A DNA stretch of 64,000 bases from the NCBI GenBank assembly GCA_034670405.1, contig JAXDDX010000011.1, positions 5,438,001 through 5,502,000 on the forward strand, given 5' to 3'. The DNA comes from Hoplostethus atlanticus (lineage: Eukaryota > Chordata > Actinopteri > Trachichthyiformes > Trachichthyidae). Within the stretch, counting starts at the first letter, position 1, and each line of letters begins with the position of its first letter. Under the pieces are notes generated by a model that saw nothing but the letters and a program-made list of their open reading frames with translations, was not told where the DNA came from and did no database searches. A program made the translations under genes and the position numbers. Shown here one piece after another: positions 18,908 to 29,375 of this stretch.

Positions 18908-21900
18908 CAGGGAGGGAGGAAGGGAAGAGGGGAGACAGGAGACAGGGAAAGAGAGAAGACAGACACACAGACATGTATATAAAGAGAGAAAGAGAAAAAG
19001 AGAGAGAAGGAAAAGAGTGAGACAAAAACAGACGAGGCGATGATGCATGATGGTATATAACGGTTTCCTTACAAAACAAAAACAAAAAATTGTACTATTT
19101 TGCAAGAAATGCTCGGACAACCTTCAATATTTCCCATAATACAGTATGTTCTATATTCATACCACCAATAATTTTGGTTTGATCTGAAACAGTTCAAATG
19201 TTGCCTTGTGAAGGGACAGTTAGTTAGTACACATTAAAACAGGGCCATGGTTTTTTCCACTTCAAAGGCGTAACAGATACAATCTACAGTACTGTATGTA
19301 GGCCAACCATACTTCATGTAACTATGCAGCTCAGTGCTGCCGATGTACTATTTTTATTGGAGCCTGTGAGGAACTGCATCTAACCGAAATGTTAGACTCA
19401 GTAGACACAGAAAAGCCGCATTGAGACTACATTTAATGGAGCAAAACCCACACAGAGTAATGACTGAAGAAGAGGGGAAGTTGCTGGACAATGAACCATA
19501 AATGTCATTTTTAAAGACCGGCTGCACCGCTGGAAAGGGCAACTAGTTAAAGGAAGCACACTGCGAGCAGGTTTCTGCAGATACGAGGAAAGCGAATTTC
19601 AAATTTAGGCACAAAGTCATAACACTAACTTTTGGATCCGCCAGCCACCATAGCCGGCGTATTCCAAAATTCACCTCTATTCGAAAGCAACCTCAAAAAA
19701 GATTGGTTGGTTACCTGCAAAAGCCAAAATTTACCAGCATGTGGTTGGTAGCTGGTGGTCATTTCCCACTCTGTGAGTGTGTATGAATGCAACCTTCCCC
19801 GAGGTTCATTGGTGGAGCACTACCATGTAAGGTTGGTGGACACGATGAAAACCGGCATCGCCCTTGGGTGTCCAACCAAAACTGAGTATGGACCCAGGAG
19901 GAGAACGAGGCATACTTCCTCTGACCTCCTGCCCTGGCTGACAATAGACTGAACTCATCCTTGAGGACAGGCTGATCTCGCCATGGCAACAGACAGAGAC
20001 CACTGCAGCCTAACAACTAGTGCTGCCGGCTGCAGACTGCCAAAATGATGCATGCTGAATTCCCAACAACGGCGAGGTAAGTACAAGAGAGGAATAGATA
20101 AGAGATCAATATGGCGGTAGAGGCTTACCTTCTCTAAATGAACATCCTCTTTTGCAGCCAGCTATTCCTCAAAACACTACACTGTGTACATTTGTGCTAC
20201 TACTATTACTGTAAATAGGAAATCCATTATGAAGTGGGAAAACAAAGTTGCCCTGCTATGAGGTAATCCGGCATGTAATAAATCCCTCATACGCTTGATC
20301 CAATCCAACACTTTCCGTGGTTACCTGTCAACTCTCACTGGTGACAGTTCTGTCGATTGAGCCAAAATGGCCCCCGGGCACAGCAGCCTTCTGTTGAAAT
20401 AAACAGCTTATGGCCTATGTTCACTTCATACATGGCCCCCGCTCTGTAGATGTCAACTGCACCTGAATAATTCAGACACCTGAGGTAACCCGATCCCTCC
20501 ATCAATGTACACCAGCAAACGGAGCAGGAGCTAGCGGGCCTTTCAGGACTCCTGTCCCGCTATCAGGTCACTGAGTAGACATAAGGCAAATGGGGGGCTG
20601 GTGAAGTTATGGACTTATAATACCCATCATTCATAGGGTCTTCTGTGATGCAGAGCAGATTAGGGTGGATTTGCGCCATCTCTCTGACACTCTCTTTCCC
20701 TCTCTGCCTTTCTCTGCCTTTCTATCTCCCCTCTCTCATACCTTGTGTGTGTGTGTGTGTGTGTGTGTTTCATAACTGAATAAACAGCCTTGTTTATTTA
20801 TTTTACTGTGTGTGAACTGAAGCTGAACTCAGCATTCAGGATTGAGCCTCAGGATTCAATAGTTGTTGTTTTTTTTCCAGGTAATGACTACATCAAGCTG
20901 AGAAATGTGGGCTGGCTCCATCCAAACAATTTTGTCGAAATAAAACCAAATAAAACATATGGACGTCTCCTGATACGTGATTCTGTCATGTGTCCACACC
21001 TGTTTGGACAGAGATGAAGATACTTTTTTGGGGGGGAAAAAGTGCAAAATTTCAAATTTAAGTTTACATTGATTCATGAGCATTTTAGTGCATTATGCCA
21101 TGAATTTTAGACCAATTCATGTGGATCCCTGCTGAAGTTTCTGGGGCATGCTTATTTAAAATGTGGGTAGGCGATCTGGAAATGTTGCTTACACATGGAC
21201 GTCTGATACGAAACAAAACCTCCACACTGAATAAATCATGACCGCACAGCTGCCTCCTTTTGGTGAAGTGTACTAAAACTTGATCTCCCATGCATAATTG
21301 ACACATAGACAGTATGTTTTCTGATGTCTATATAGGAACTCTTTCTCTACACCAAACGTTAGTGGGAACTGCAGAGGAAGGAGGGAGTTTGAAGTGCTTA
21401 GGCTAAGTGTTTGGATGTAGCCATCTTAAAAGATAAAAAAATAAAAAAAACGCCGTGCAGACAGACTGAAACTACACACACACATGCACGCAAATGCTCG
21501 CTTGCACACATCACAACTTTACCTCGTCTGGCACAGATGAGCTCATGAACGCCGCAGTTCCTCCCCCCTCCTGGGAGAGAAAAAAAAAAGAAGAAATTGT
21601 AGGGGTCGAAGGTTAAAATATTGTTCCGTGTACCGTGGCACCATATGCTCTGTCCTCGGGTTAGGGGAGATGACAGATGTCCATGCCGGCATACGTGAAA
21701 CTAATTAACTGGAACCAACTTATGTAACAAGGAAGTATTTGGAAAGACAATTGCAGAATATCAGTGTGAGGTTCAACGTGGCATAAACGGGTTGTTGTCA
21801 TGCCACACACACACGTTAACACACCCACATGCTTATGCACACGGACACACACACATGGACACACTATCTCTCTTGGCACAACTAGAGTACTTGATGTTCC

Positions 21901-23540
21901 AAGTGTCTACAGTTAGAGCATGGCAGGATCCTGGCTCCGTGTCAACCAACCAGCAGGTCATTTGGGACGAGATAAAAGAGGATGCCACTTTCCTTTTGTT
22001 AAATTAAGACGGTGAATATTTTTGCCTCCACACAATTCCCCTTGTAAAATCTGAACCAATCATCCATAGTCTAGCAGTAAGTATCACATGCTGTAGGAGA
22101 TAATGGCTCAATGTCACGGCAAAGAGGACGCACCAAAGCGACCTACCTTCTGTCACACAGCAGACAGACCCTCTCTGAGCCAATTCACTTATGGGACAGA
22201 AAGTCACTGTTGACAAATCATGCAGAAGCGAAAAGCTTGCCAAAATGATGCAATAGGCGATGGGCTGATTACTGCTGCTTAACAATGAACGTAACCTTAG
22301 ATGGTGCTTTCACAGTAACATGAGCAATAGGTACTTGAGCGCATGCATCGAATATCATTTGTCACCAAAACTGAGAGGCATCCCTTGTTATGCCTAGATT
22401 TCTGGGGAGTGCAGCAACGACTGATGACTCAGAACTTATTGATAAATTATTAGACATTGGTCAACTGTCTTACACAGACAAACAGATTACTTTTTTAGAT
22501 ATGGCTTCCAAATAAATTTCTGCTTGATCTTTGTTCTCCTTTATTATGATAAAAACTACGAGATGAAGATTTTGGACTCTAAGGTATGGCGAGTAGCCTA
22601 TCACACCTTGCCAAACTCAACTGATGCCCATATGGCTCAGCACCACTGAACTGATTCTCACCAGTGTGACGAAAACGGTGACGGTGTAACTACAAACACG
22701 CAAGGCTGCACGTGACACACCGTAGTCAGGATTCAGTTCAAAAATCCCACAGGACAAGGCACGCGCCGACTCTTTCCTGCAACCGTTATGGCTGCTCAGC
22801 ACCGTGTGACAAAATGTCACTTTCACTGAAACCTTCCAGAGCCGCTCGTCCGTCGGCATGTGCTAACTGCTCACATTACAAACGCGGATAAAGAGGAAAC
22901 ATTTCATGAGCCACTAAAGTCTCTGGGTTACAGTGAATTTAGAACTGTTGAATCGTTGTCAGACAATACAAACCGTATTGAAGAAAAATAACGAAAATGT
23001 TCAATACATCGTTTAATCGATAACAGTTGGATTTTATTCTTCCGCCAAGCAATATAGTTCTTTAACGGTCGCTAAACAAAGTGGTTGCTAAGCGACACAT
23101 AAGCAGCTACATGAGTGGTGATTTTTGGTTAGCGCATTAACATTTAAAATAATTGTTAAGTGGTCGCAGGTGTGCGTTTATAGATTGTTTTATCAACGTC
23201 TTGGAAAGTGACTCAGCCAATCATAAACCGAGGACCGGAACTGTCGCCCTATATTCGTCGCTGTCCACTTCAGCACCACTTCACGGGGCTGGGAGCACGC
23301 GCGCATCCCGTGAAAGGGACCATAACACTCCTGCATCAGTGCGGTTACACTTCAGCATCAGCCTGTGCCGCTATCCCGGTGCTCCGGTGACACTGCGGTA
23401 TTCTCAACATAATGTAAACTGGCTAAAAAAAATCAAAATAAAACGTTGATATTTACATACCGTTCTCGTTCTGTCCCATGCAAAGTTACACACGAGTCCC
23501 GCGGAACACCTGAGACGGAGTACTTACCGTCAATCGCCAT
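13284..23540 (-). CDS. syt14: Synaptotagmin-14 (membrane-anchored form)
   Basis: SYT14 is an atypical synaptotagmin of neuronal trafficking, thought not to bind calcium. Reading right to left, coding exons are 23540-23528, 21570-21523, 18854-18708, 17089-16952, 15794-15535, 15274-14837, 14371-14191 and 13600-13284. All introns are GT-AG, phases match throughout, and the sum is 1542 bases (513 residues; human about 555). The start MAID plus GGGRNCGVHELIC matches the human N-terminus. Residues about 25-46 form the single membrane segment. A Ser/acidic linker follows, with the family phrases ELQPPPYQD and NKGYEEDVPSDSTAVL. C2A lies in the exon of residues 203-348 and C2B in the last two exons, ending CHWHCLTDT. 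In C2A the loop after VTAATDIPT lacks the acidic residues of calcium-binding synaptotagmins. Teleosts have syt14 duplicates and I cannot say which one this is. SYT16 is the nearest alternative but fits the N-terminus less well. Confidence 0.93.
15908..16254. mobile_element. TTAA-flanked MITE in syt14 intron
   Basis: A 347-bp element begins AGGTCCCATATTAT and ends with the inverted copy ATAATATGGGACCT. It is flanked by TTAA on both sides (15904-15907 and 16255-16258). TTAA duplications are typical of piggyBac and Kolobok transposons. There is no coding capacity. It lies between syt14 exons 15794-15535 and 17089-16952. Confidence 0.8.
16440..16929. mobile_element. Inverted-repeat element next to a syt14 exon
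   Basis: The left end CGTTTTTCCACTGCAGGA and the right end TCCTGCGGTGGGAAAAACG are inverted copies with one gap and a few changes. Internal phrases such as GGTTCCTGG/CAGGAACC recur, as in GTTTTTCCACCGCAGGAAC-type fish MITEs. No transposase is visible and I could not define the target duplication. The right end stops 22 bases from the donor side of the syt14 exon at 16952-17089. Confidence 0.65.
17290..18244 (-). CDS. syt14: Probable alternative first coding exon of syt14 (no membrane anchor)
   Basis: A 955-bp open frame starts at an ATG in good context (GAGAAATGG) at 18244, with an in-frame TGA two codons upstream, so translation must begin here. It runs 318 codons to AACAAAG followed by GTTAGA, a usable splice donor in phase 1. 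The next downstream syt14 exon (17089-16952) takes a phase-1 join, giving ...KKANK-EAGSSDSEED. Without splicing the frame ends at a TAG at 17285-17287. The predicted protein from this start is about 762 residues. Residues 1-57 look like an amphipathic coil (NLPSVNISSILDSVSSRV, then LASAVSDVTYTVSDQLSEQV), followed by acidic stretches, a K/E/R-rich helix at about 130-175, a poly-E tract near 255-265, and a Lys-rich C-terminal part. No signal or membrane segment is seen, so this form would be cytosolic. Function is unknown to me; the splice link is inference from phase and position. Confidence 0.7.
18629..18665. repeat. (TG)n microsatellite in syt14 intron
   Basis: An uninterrupted TG run of about 37 bases lies about 40 bases from the donor of the membrane-segment exon of syt14 (18854-18708). 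Confidence 0.9.
18871..18960. repeat. (AG)n and purine tract flanking a syt14 acceptor
   Basis: Read on the gene strand this is a CT/TC-rich tract (about 30 bases of pure repeat plus a longer pyrimidine stretch) that ends a few bases upstream of the 3' splice site of the membrane-segment exon. It probably serves as an extended polypyrimidine tract. Confidence 0.8.
20744..20768. repeat. (TG)n microsatellite in syt14 intron
   Basis: Pure TG run of about 25 bases inside the long syt14 intron between 18855 and 21522. The rest of that intron shows no gene that I can support. Confidence 0.85.
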
Positions 23541-24096
23541 GATGCTCTGTCCCGGACTCTACCAACTCGAGGGGTGTGATGGAGGAGGGAGGTCATTCAT
23601 GTGCCGGTGGAAAGTGTGTGTGTGTGTGTGTGTCGCTTTGTTTTTATTTGTTGTCGACTATCTCACCCTATTTAGTGAGGTTAAAAAGGATTAGTGAGAT
23701 GAAGACACAATATTTTAAGTAATCAACATTTGGGCCATTGTAGTCAATATCTTTAATAATTATTAACAATTTCGAGTAGTTTTCTTAATGATGAAAATGA
23801 AATGTAAGTACACAATTAAACCACAACAGGACACAAATACAGTGACAGGCATACCAGTGCCATACAAAAAAAAAAAAAACACCACAGGCTGCACAATTTT
23901 AATAATACTTCAGCTTTTTCCAAGGTGTGCAGTTTTCCAAGGTGCTTAAATAATTTACTAAGAATTGGTCTAAATACAAAGTAATTGGGGTTTTAGTTAG
24001 AACATTTGCTGATGTGTATGTGATACTGTCTTGAGTGTGTTGCTAAAGACCCCAAATAAAACACAAGAGGCCAGTTAGTGTTTCTTCTTCCACTTG

Positions 24097-24151
24097 CCAA
24101 AAGAGCGCATCATGTCCAAATAATTGATTTGGACATGATGTGCTCTTTTGG
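24097..24151. repeat. Near-perfect 25-bp palindrome with 5-base loop
   Basis: The arm 24097-24121 (starting CCAAAAGAGC, ending GTCCAAAT) and the arm 24127-24151 are reverse complements at 24 of 25 positions, separated by AATTG. The only mismatch is at the eleventh position of each arm. It could fold as a stable hairpin or cruciform. Its role is unknown; a small fold-back insertion or a local templated duplication are both possible. Confidence 0.95.
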
Positions 24152-24686
24152 AATCCAAATCAAATTTGAAGTTCACTTTAATAGGGTATATCTATGTAAA
24201 AGCTGACCTCTCTGACCTTGTTGGTTAAGAGGCATTTCTGGTGGTAAGTAGTAATATTCCCAAAACAAGACTGTGGGAGGAGACAAGCCGAAACACAATC
24301 TCTCACTATAGACTTTCATGTCCTGCATTGTTTTCCTTTGCTGCAGATTGTAACAGCATTCTCCCCGGGACATAGTGGAGGGCAAACACAATTAAACTCA
24401 GATTGCTCGCCTTTTTTATTTTCAAAATAGTTTACTACCCCTTTCAGCCTGAAATAATTATTTATGGTCTAATAGTGCACATCATAGTATGTAGGATCAA
24501 ACGGGTGTAAGTGATATGAAGATGTGGAAAAAATATTATAAAATAAAAAGATAATAGTTTTTTTTTTGTTTTTTTTTAAATAACATCGAGAAATACAACA
24601 ATACATACTATTCACCAATGAGAATCAATGAGAAAGAGAGTTGCAAGACCAAGTGATGCTCAGGCCCTCCTTGTCCATTTGATGTG

Positions 24687-24694
24687 TTACGTCA
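24687..24694 (-). promoter_or_regulatory. nt5c1b: CRE-like site upstream of nt5c1b
   Basis: TTACGTCA, the reverse complement of TGACGTAA, lies about 130 bases before the nt5c1b ATG and is followed closely by a GC-box/KLF-like CACGCCCACC (24706-24715). This matches the CREB/CREM/ATF site class. Use in vivo is inference. Confidence 0.4.
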
Positions 24695-24822
24695 CTGCTT
24701 GAAGACACGCCCACCAGACTTTCCCTTGCAACATTTCCGCAAAGTTTCCCAGGAGTTGCCTCTCTGATATCTGTCTTGCATTCGGTTTTGTGGAGGCGAG
24801 ACACTTCAAACAATTTGTCAGA

Positions 24823-27800
24823 ATGAGCGAAATCAAGCCGAACGATTCACCCACGAGCGAAGGAGAGGAGAAAGACTGGGCTGCGGCCAAAGCCTTCTTC
24901 GAAAACCTCAAAACAACCAAACCCAGACCTGTAAGTACTTTCAATGAAAAAACTTTATTACCCTAACGGCTCAAACGAGCTGCACGCCACTTACTTTCAA
25001 CGCCTTTGACAAATCTCCTAACGCTAAACAGGTCTAGTTGTAGCACGCGCATTCAAACCAGTGTTTCTTTCTCATTGTATTACACAACTTCCCATCCTCA
25101 GCCCAAACCCCGCCATGCTGTGACCATCGCCGTCTCCTCCCGCACCTTATTCAACATGGTCGCGGAGAGGAAGATCTACGAGGACGAAGGAGTGGAGAAG
25201 TACGTGTCTTATCAGGTGGAGCACGAGAACGAGTGGCTGAAGCCAGGGGTGGCCTTCCCGTTTGTCAAGGTAGGGCCCTCGACCCCGCAGAGAAGCGCCA
25301 ACCCGCAGGTCTTGGGCTTGGGTTCGCAGGGCGCGGTCGTTGCAATGCATGCGTTCACCTCTGTGCATCCACGCCATAGGTGAAAAAAAAAAAAAAAGTT
25401 CCTCTCAGCTCGTGTGATGTCAACAGGCCCAGATCGGTTCCAACCAGAAGAAACCTGTTCCCTAGTGTTGATGTCCTGCAGGGAGAAACATTTTGCATGT
25501 GCACATTAAAAGCTGCACTGAAATATTAGATTTATTAAATACTGGATATCAGCCATGTCATGTCGTGCACCTGCAATATGATGGACGTTACTCTCGGACC
25601 ACAAATGCATAAAAAAAATACAGGTCTATATAAAACCTGTAATGAAATTTTATTTTCTTTGCAAATTGTATTTTTTTTTAATTAAAATTTTCAATATTGT
25701 TTTTGTAAATTAATTCCTAACTTGAAGGACGTAATGTATCCTAGAGTTTCCCCTGCCATTGAATAGGTGGATTGGGTCACCCAGCCTTGACCAGCTGCTA
25801 ATCCAGAAAGAGTTTCATTAGTCTGGGTTTCAATGTGTCCCATGATGGTCTAAATGCCCCAGATCATTTGTCCCAGTGTTTTATCTGCAATCTGAAGTGC
25901 CTTTGTATCCTTCTTATGAAATAGAATATTTGTATTTACATTGTAACCCCCGGCCCTGCCCCGCCGGTGAGATCTGTTTGCTGTGTGTCATAACTGAAAG
26001 AAAGGTGTGCTGTGGATGTTTGTGTCGCAACCTTGTGTTGAATGTCCTCGCACACAGGCACTAATGACTGTCAACTCCAGGCTGAGGGAGCTCTACCCAG
26101 ACAGCGAGGAGTTGTTTGACATTGTCTTGATGACAAACAACCATGCCCAAGTTGGAGTGCGGCTCATAAACAGCATTAATCACTACGGTATGCTGCATTC
26201 CCCAACCAAACCTGATTTTTTTTTTCTGCTTGTTTGCACACACTCCTCCAGCAACAGTTCAGTCTAGTAATTAGCCACTAGAAAAACTTGTATAGCTTAT
26301 TTAGCATGGGAGTGCTTGTTTCACTCATCTCAAACTTGTCGTCTTTCTTTCAGATTTGACCATAGAGAGATTCTGTATGACTGGAGGGGAAAGTCCCATT
26401 GGCTACCTGAAGGCCTACATGACCAACCTTTACCTCTCCAAGGACTCCGAGAAAGTCGGGGAGGCCATCGAAGAAGGTAAGTGACGCTGCTGTTGCCTCG
26501 TAGTCCCGATTTCCCTCCGACGTGTGAGTGATTCAAAACCTTGGAGGACATTTTGACTTCATACAAACAAGTGCCTGATCGAAGGCGTGTTCTGATGCCA
26601 TGGCTTTCTCCTAGTGGACAGGCAAAACAGATCGATGTGAAAAATAGACACTTGAAAAAGTTCGATTTATTTAAAACCTACATTAAACGTCTTAGAAAAC
26701 TCCACGTGGAAGTCCACCGTTCACCCTACTGTGCAAGTGGCGTCCTCCACATCCATGCGTTGTCGCCCCCAGCGCTGCCTCTAGCACTCCAAGATCAAAC
26801 TTCAAAATAAAAGTGATACGTGGACGGACGTAAGATGCAAGTAAATGCAATGAACGACAGCAACAGCTTGAGACCTTTTGGGCTATACGGAAGCACCTGC
26901 ATATTTCCAAACCAGTTTTCAGCAACCGACCATCAACACTGGAGAAAGGCGTGGCATTCTGTTAGGCTGTCAACAAATCAGAAAAATGTTGTTATGAAAG
27001 ACTGCAGTAGCAGGGGAAAACACCGCTTCTGTTGTTGTGATTGTACAAACAGATTATCTTTCTACAAAGGGAAAGTTCTCAATAGAAAGTTGAGGTTGTC
27101 TGTAATAGGTGCACTTTCTAAGCATATTCCAGTTAAACAGAGCGGACCTTTTAACCCGCCGCCACCTCCCCTCCTTCAGGCATCGCTGCAGCCACGATGT
27201 TTACACCCGGCACCGAGTACGCCTTGTGCGACACTCAGCTGAGAGTGGCGTTTGACGGCGACGCCGTCCTCTTCTCAGACGAGTCAGAGATCATTGTGAA
27301 GCAGCAGGGCCTGGACTCTTTCTTTGAGCACGAGAAGGCATTTGAAAACAAGCCCCTCGCTCAGGTAAATAAACGCTCACTCAAATAAACATTTAATACA
27401 ATAAAAAGTCAATTTCACCCCAGCACACCTGGTTCAGCTAATCTATACCTCATTAGGTTGAACTAGTTGTGCTGGAATTGAACAAATACAGGTTGTTTTG
27501 CACCAACAAGGTAATTCTCAGTTGTGATCTTTAAGGCCCTTTGTAATGAAAGCCTTTTAAATTGACTTGATTCTGCCAGGGTCCCTTGAAGGGTTTCCTG
27601 GAAGCGCTGGGGAAGCTCCAGAGGAAGTTCTATGCTAAGGACGAGCGTATGAACTGCCCCATCCGAACCTTCCTGGTGACAGCCCGCAGTGCTGCCAGCT
27701 CAGGGGCCCGAGTCCTGAAGACCCTCAGGAGCTGGGGCCTGGAGATTGACGAGGCTCTGTTCCTGGCCGGGGCGCCTAAAGGGCCCCTCCTGCAGAAGAT

Positions 27801-27945
27801 AAAACCGCACATCTTCTTCGACGACCAGATGTTCCACGTCGAGGGGGCCAAGGAGCTGGGCACCATAGCTGCACACGTGCCCTACGGGATTGGACAGAAG
27901 TACCATAAGGGGAAACTCATTGAGGAGCCCGCAAAAAAGGAGTGA
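24823..27945 (+). CDS. nt5c1b: Cytosolic 5'-nucleotidase 1 (AMP-preferring), NT5C1B type
   Basis: Cytosolic 5'-nucleotidase I hydrolyses AMP (and dAMP/IMP less well) to nucleoside and phosphate and raises adenosine. Coding exons are 24823-24930, 25102-25269, 26058-26187, 26354-26476, 27180-27364 and 27580-27945, with GT-AG introns and consistent phases; 1080 bases encode 359 residues (human NT5C1A 368). The start is the ATG followed by [15 protein letters not shown]; the short first exon ends at KTTKPRP. Visible family blocks: [38 protein letters not shown], the haloacid-dehalogenase-like nucleophile block [13 protein letters not shown] (Asp202 and Asp204 by my count), [19 protein letters not shown], and [15 protein letters not shown]. 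The phrases [10 protein letters not shown] and GVEKYV point to NT5C1B rather than NT5C1A. It lacks the long N-terminal extension of mammalian NT5C1B, and the assignment to one of several fish copies is not certain. Confidence 0.93.
25735..25870. repeat. Dispersed repeat copy in nt5c1b intron 2
   Basis: The phrases AGAGTTTCCCCTGCCATTGA, GGGTTTCAATG and GTCCCATGATGGT recur in the same order at about 46070-46145 inside the begain-like gene (AGAGTTTCCCTACCATTGA, GGGTTTCAATGG, GTCCCATGGTGGT). Two copies in one window indicate an interspersed repeat, probably the inside of a hAT-like MITE, since the second copy lies in such an element. Confidence 0.6.
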
Positions 27946-29375
27946 TCTTCCGCGGGTGGGAAGGCATCACCTGAAAATGTTTAAACGCGCACTATCCTGT
28001 CACCTGCATATGAAGAGATTCATTCCAAAATAAGATGTCCTATTCTTGAACAATTAAAACAAATCATAGCACTTTTTAGAGCATAGTTGATAACCTAAGT
28101 CCTTGGGTGACAAAATGATAACAATTACAATCTGGGTCCTCGTTATTTTAGAGACATCTAATGATTCACTTCAATTAAGTATTTTCTTTTTTCCAAAATA
28201 AGACGCATAGCATTTTGAAAATGGACTCTTCATAGCCTAGTCATTTATTGGGTTGCCTACTGTTTGGGATTTTGTAAAATCTGTTTGTCTACTAGTGCCT
28301 GTGTGATAATCTGGTATACGTATTCAGCAGGGAAAAGATTTTCGATGAAAAAGTTACACTAAGTGCTTTACATAAATCACATGTTTCTGTTTCAAAGAGA
28401 ACGACCATATTCATTTGCTCTCCATGCCTTTTAATTGTATCTATGCACCTGTTTACCTTTACACAAGCATTATTACATTAGTATTTTTATACAGGAATGT
28501 ATTTGTGGTATTCTAAGGCATCGTCCCTACTTTGTTACATGTTATTTTTTCAACTTACTGTTGCGGGGACAAAGATTGTTCGTCAGCATTGCTGTAAATG
28601 TGCAAGTTTTAGCTTGCCACCCAACCCGCTTCCAACTGCTGCCTGAGACACGATGACTTCTCACTTTTCTCGTTTACTTTGACCATGATATCTTTTTTTT
28701 TTTTTGTTCCCTATTGTATCTATGGTTTACTTAATGCATTTACCCATGCATGCTTTATTCATCATGTTTTTTGTCGTCTGGTATATTTGAGTACAACTAG
28801 GGTGGGAAACTAATTTTTGCCTTGACAGGCACTCTGAATTTGATGTTCATACGGGAGCTTCATCAGGGTAGAATGCTTACGGCTCACTGGGAGCACTGCT
28901 GCTGTTGCCTTTGTTGCTGCCATGTTAAGACTATGCTAAATAATGCGAACAAAAGCCTGTACTTAATATTTTTACATAACTTAAAATTCACAACAATGTT
29001 CAGTGAGTTATTTAAGAGTTATGTTGTACATCAGCACACTGTAAACTTTTACTACTCCATAATATCCTTGTTTTTAAAAATAGGACTATATGTTCCAAAT
29101 TGAATGTTTTGTGTCTATCATAATGTACAAGTATGAGTTACTAAACCCCAGCAAAGCATTTATACTCACTATTTAGAAAGAGTTTAGTATGATGCTTTCT
29201 AACATTTTTCAACATCAAACCATGTGGTATTTTGCATTTTTACTCATGTTAACATCACTTTTCTATGCTCACATTTATATCCAGCCTGTCTGTCTCATCG
29301 TATCTGTTCTCATATTTTGGGTGTATTGTGCACAACTGCTGTGGGATGAATAAAACAATGTGGAGGAACCTGAGT
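27946..29375 (+). terminator. nt5c1b: nt5c1b 3' untranslated region with poly(A) signal at 29349-29354
   Basis: AT-rich non-coding sequence follows the TGA. The best AATAAA is at 29349-29354, followed by a G/T-rich stretch (CAATGTGGAGG, then GTGGCTGTC), as at a normal cleavage site. This gives a 3' untranslated region of about 1.4 kb. Confidence 0.6.

Larger units (their letters stand above)
23541..24822. promoter_or_regulatory. Divergent promoter region between syt14 and nt5c1b
   Basis: The syt14 start codon (reverse) and the nt5c1b start codon (forward) face away from each other across this 1.28-kb interval, so both promoters must lie here or just inside the genes. It contains a (GT)n run at 23613-23633, a palindrome at 24097-24151 and a CRE-like site at 24687-24694. 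No TATA box can be assigned with confidence. Confidence 0.5.
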
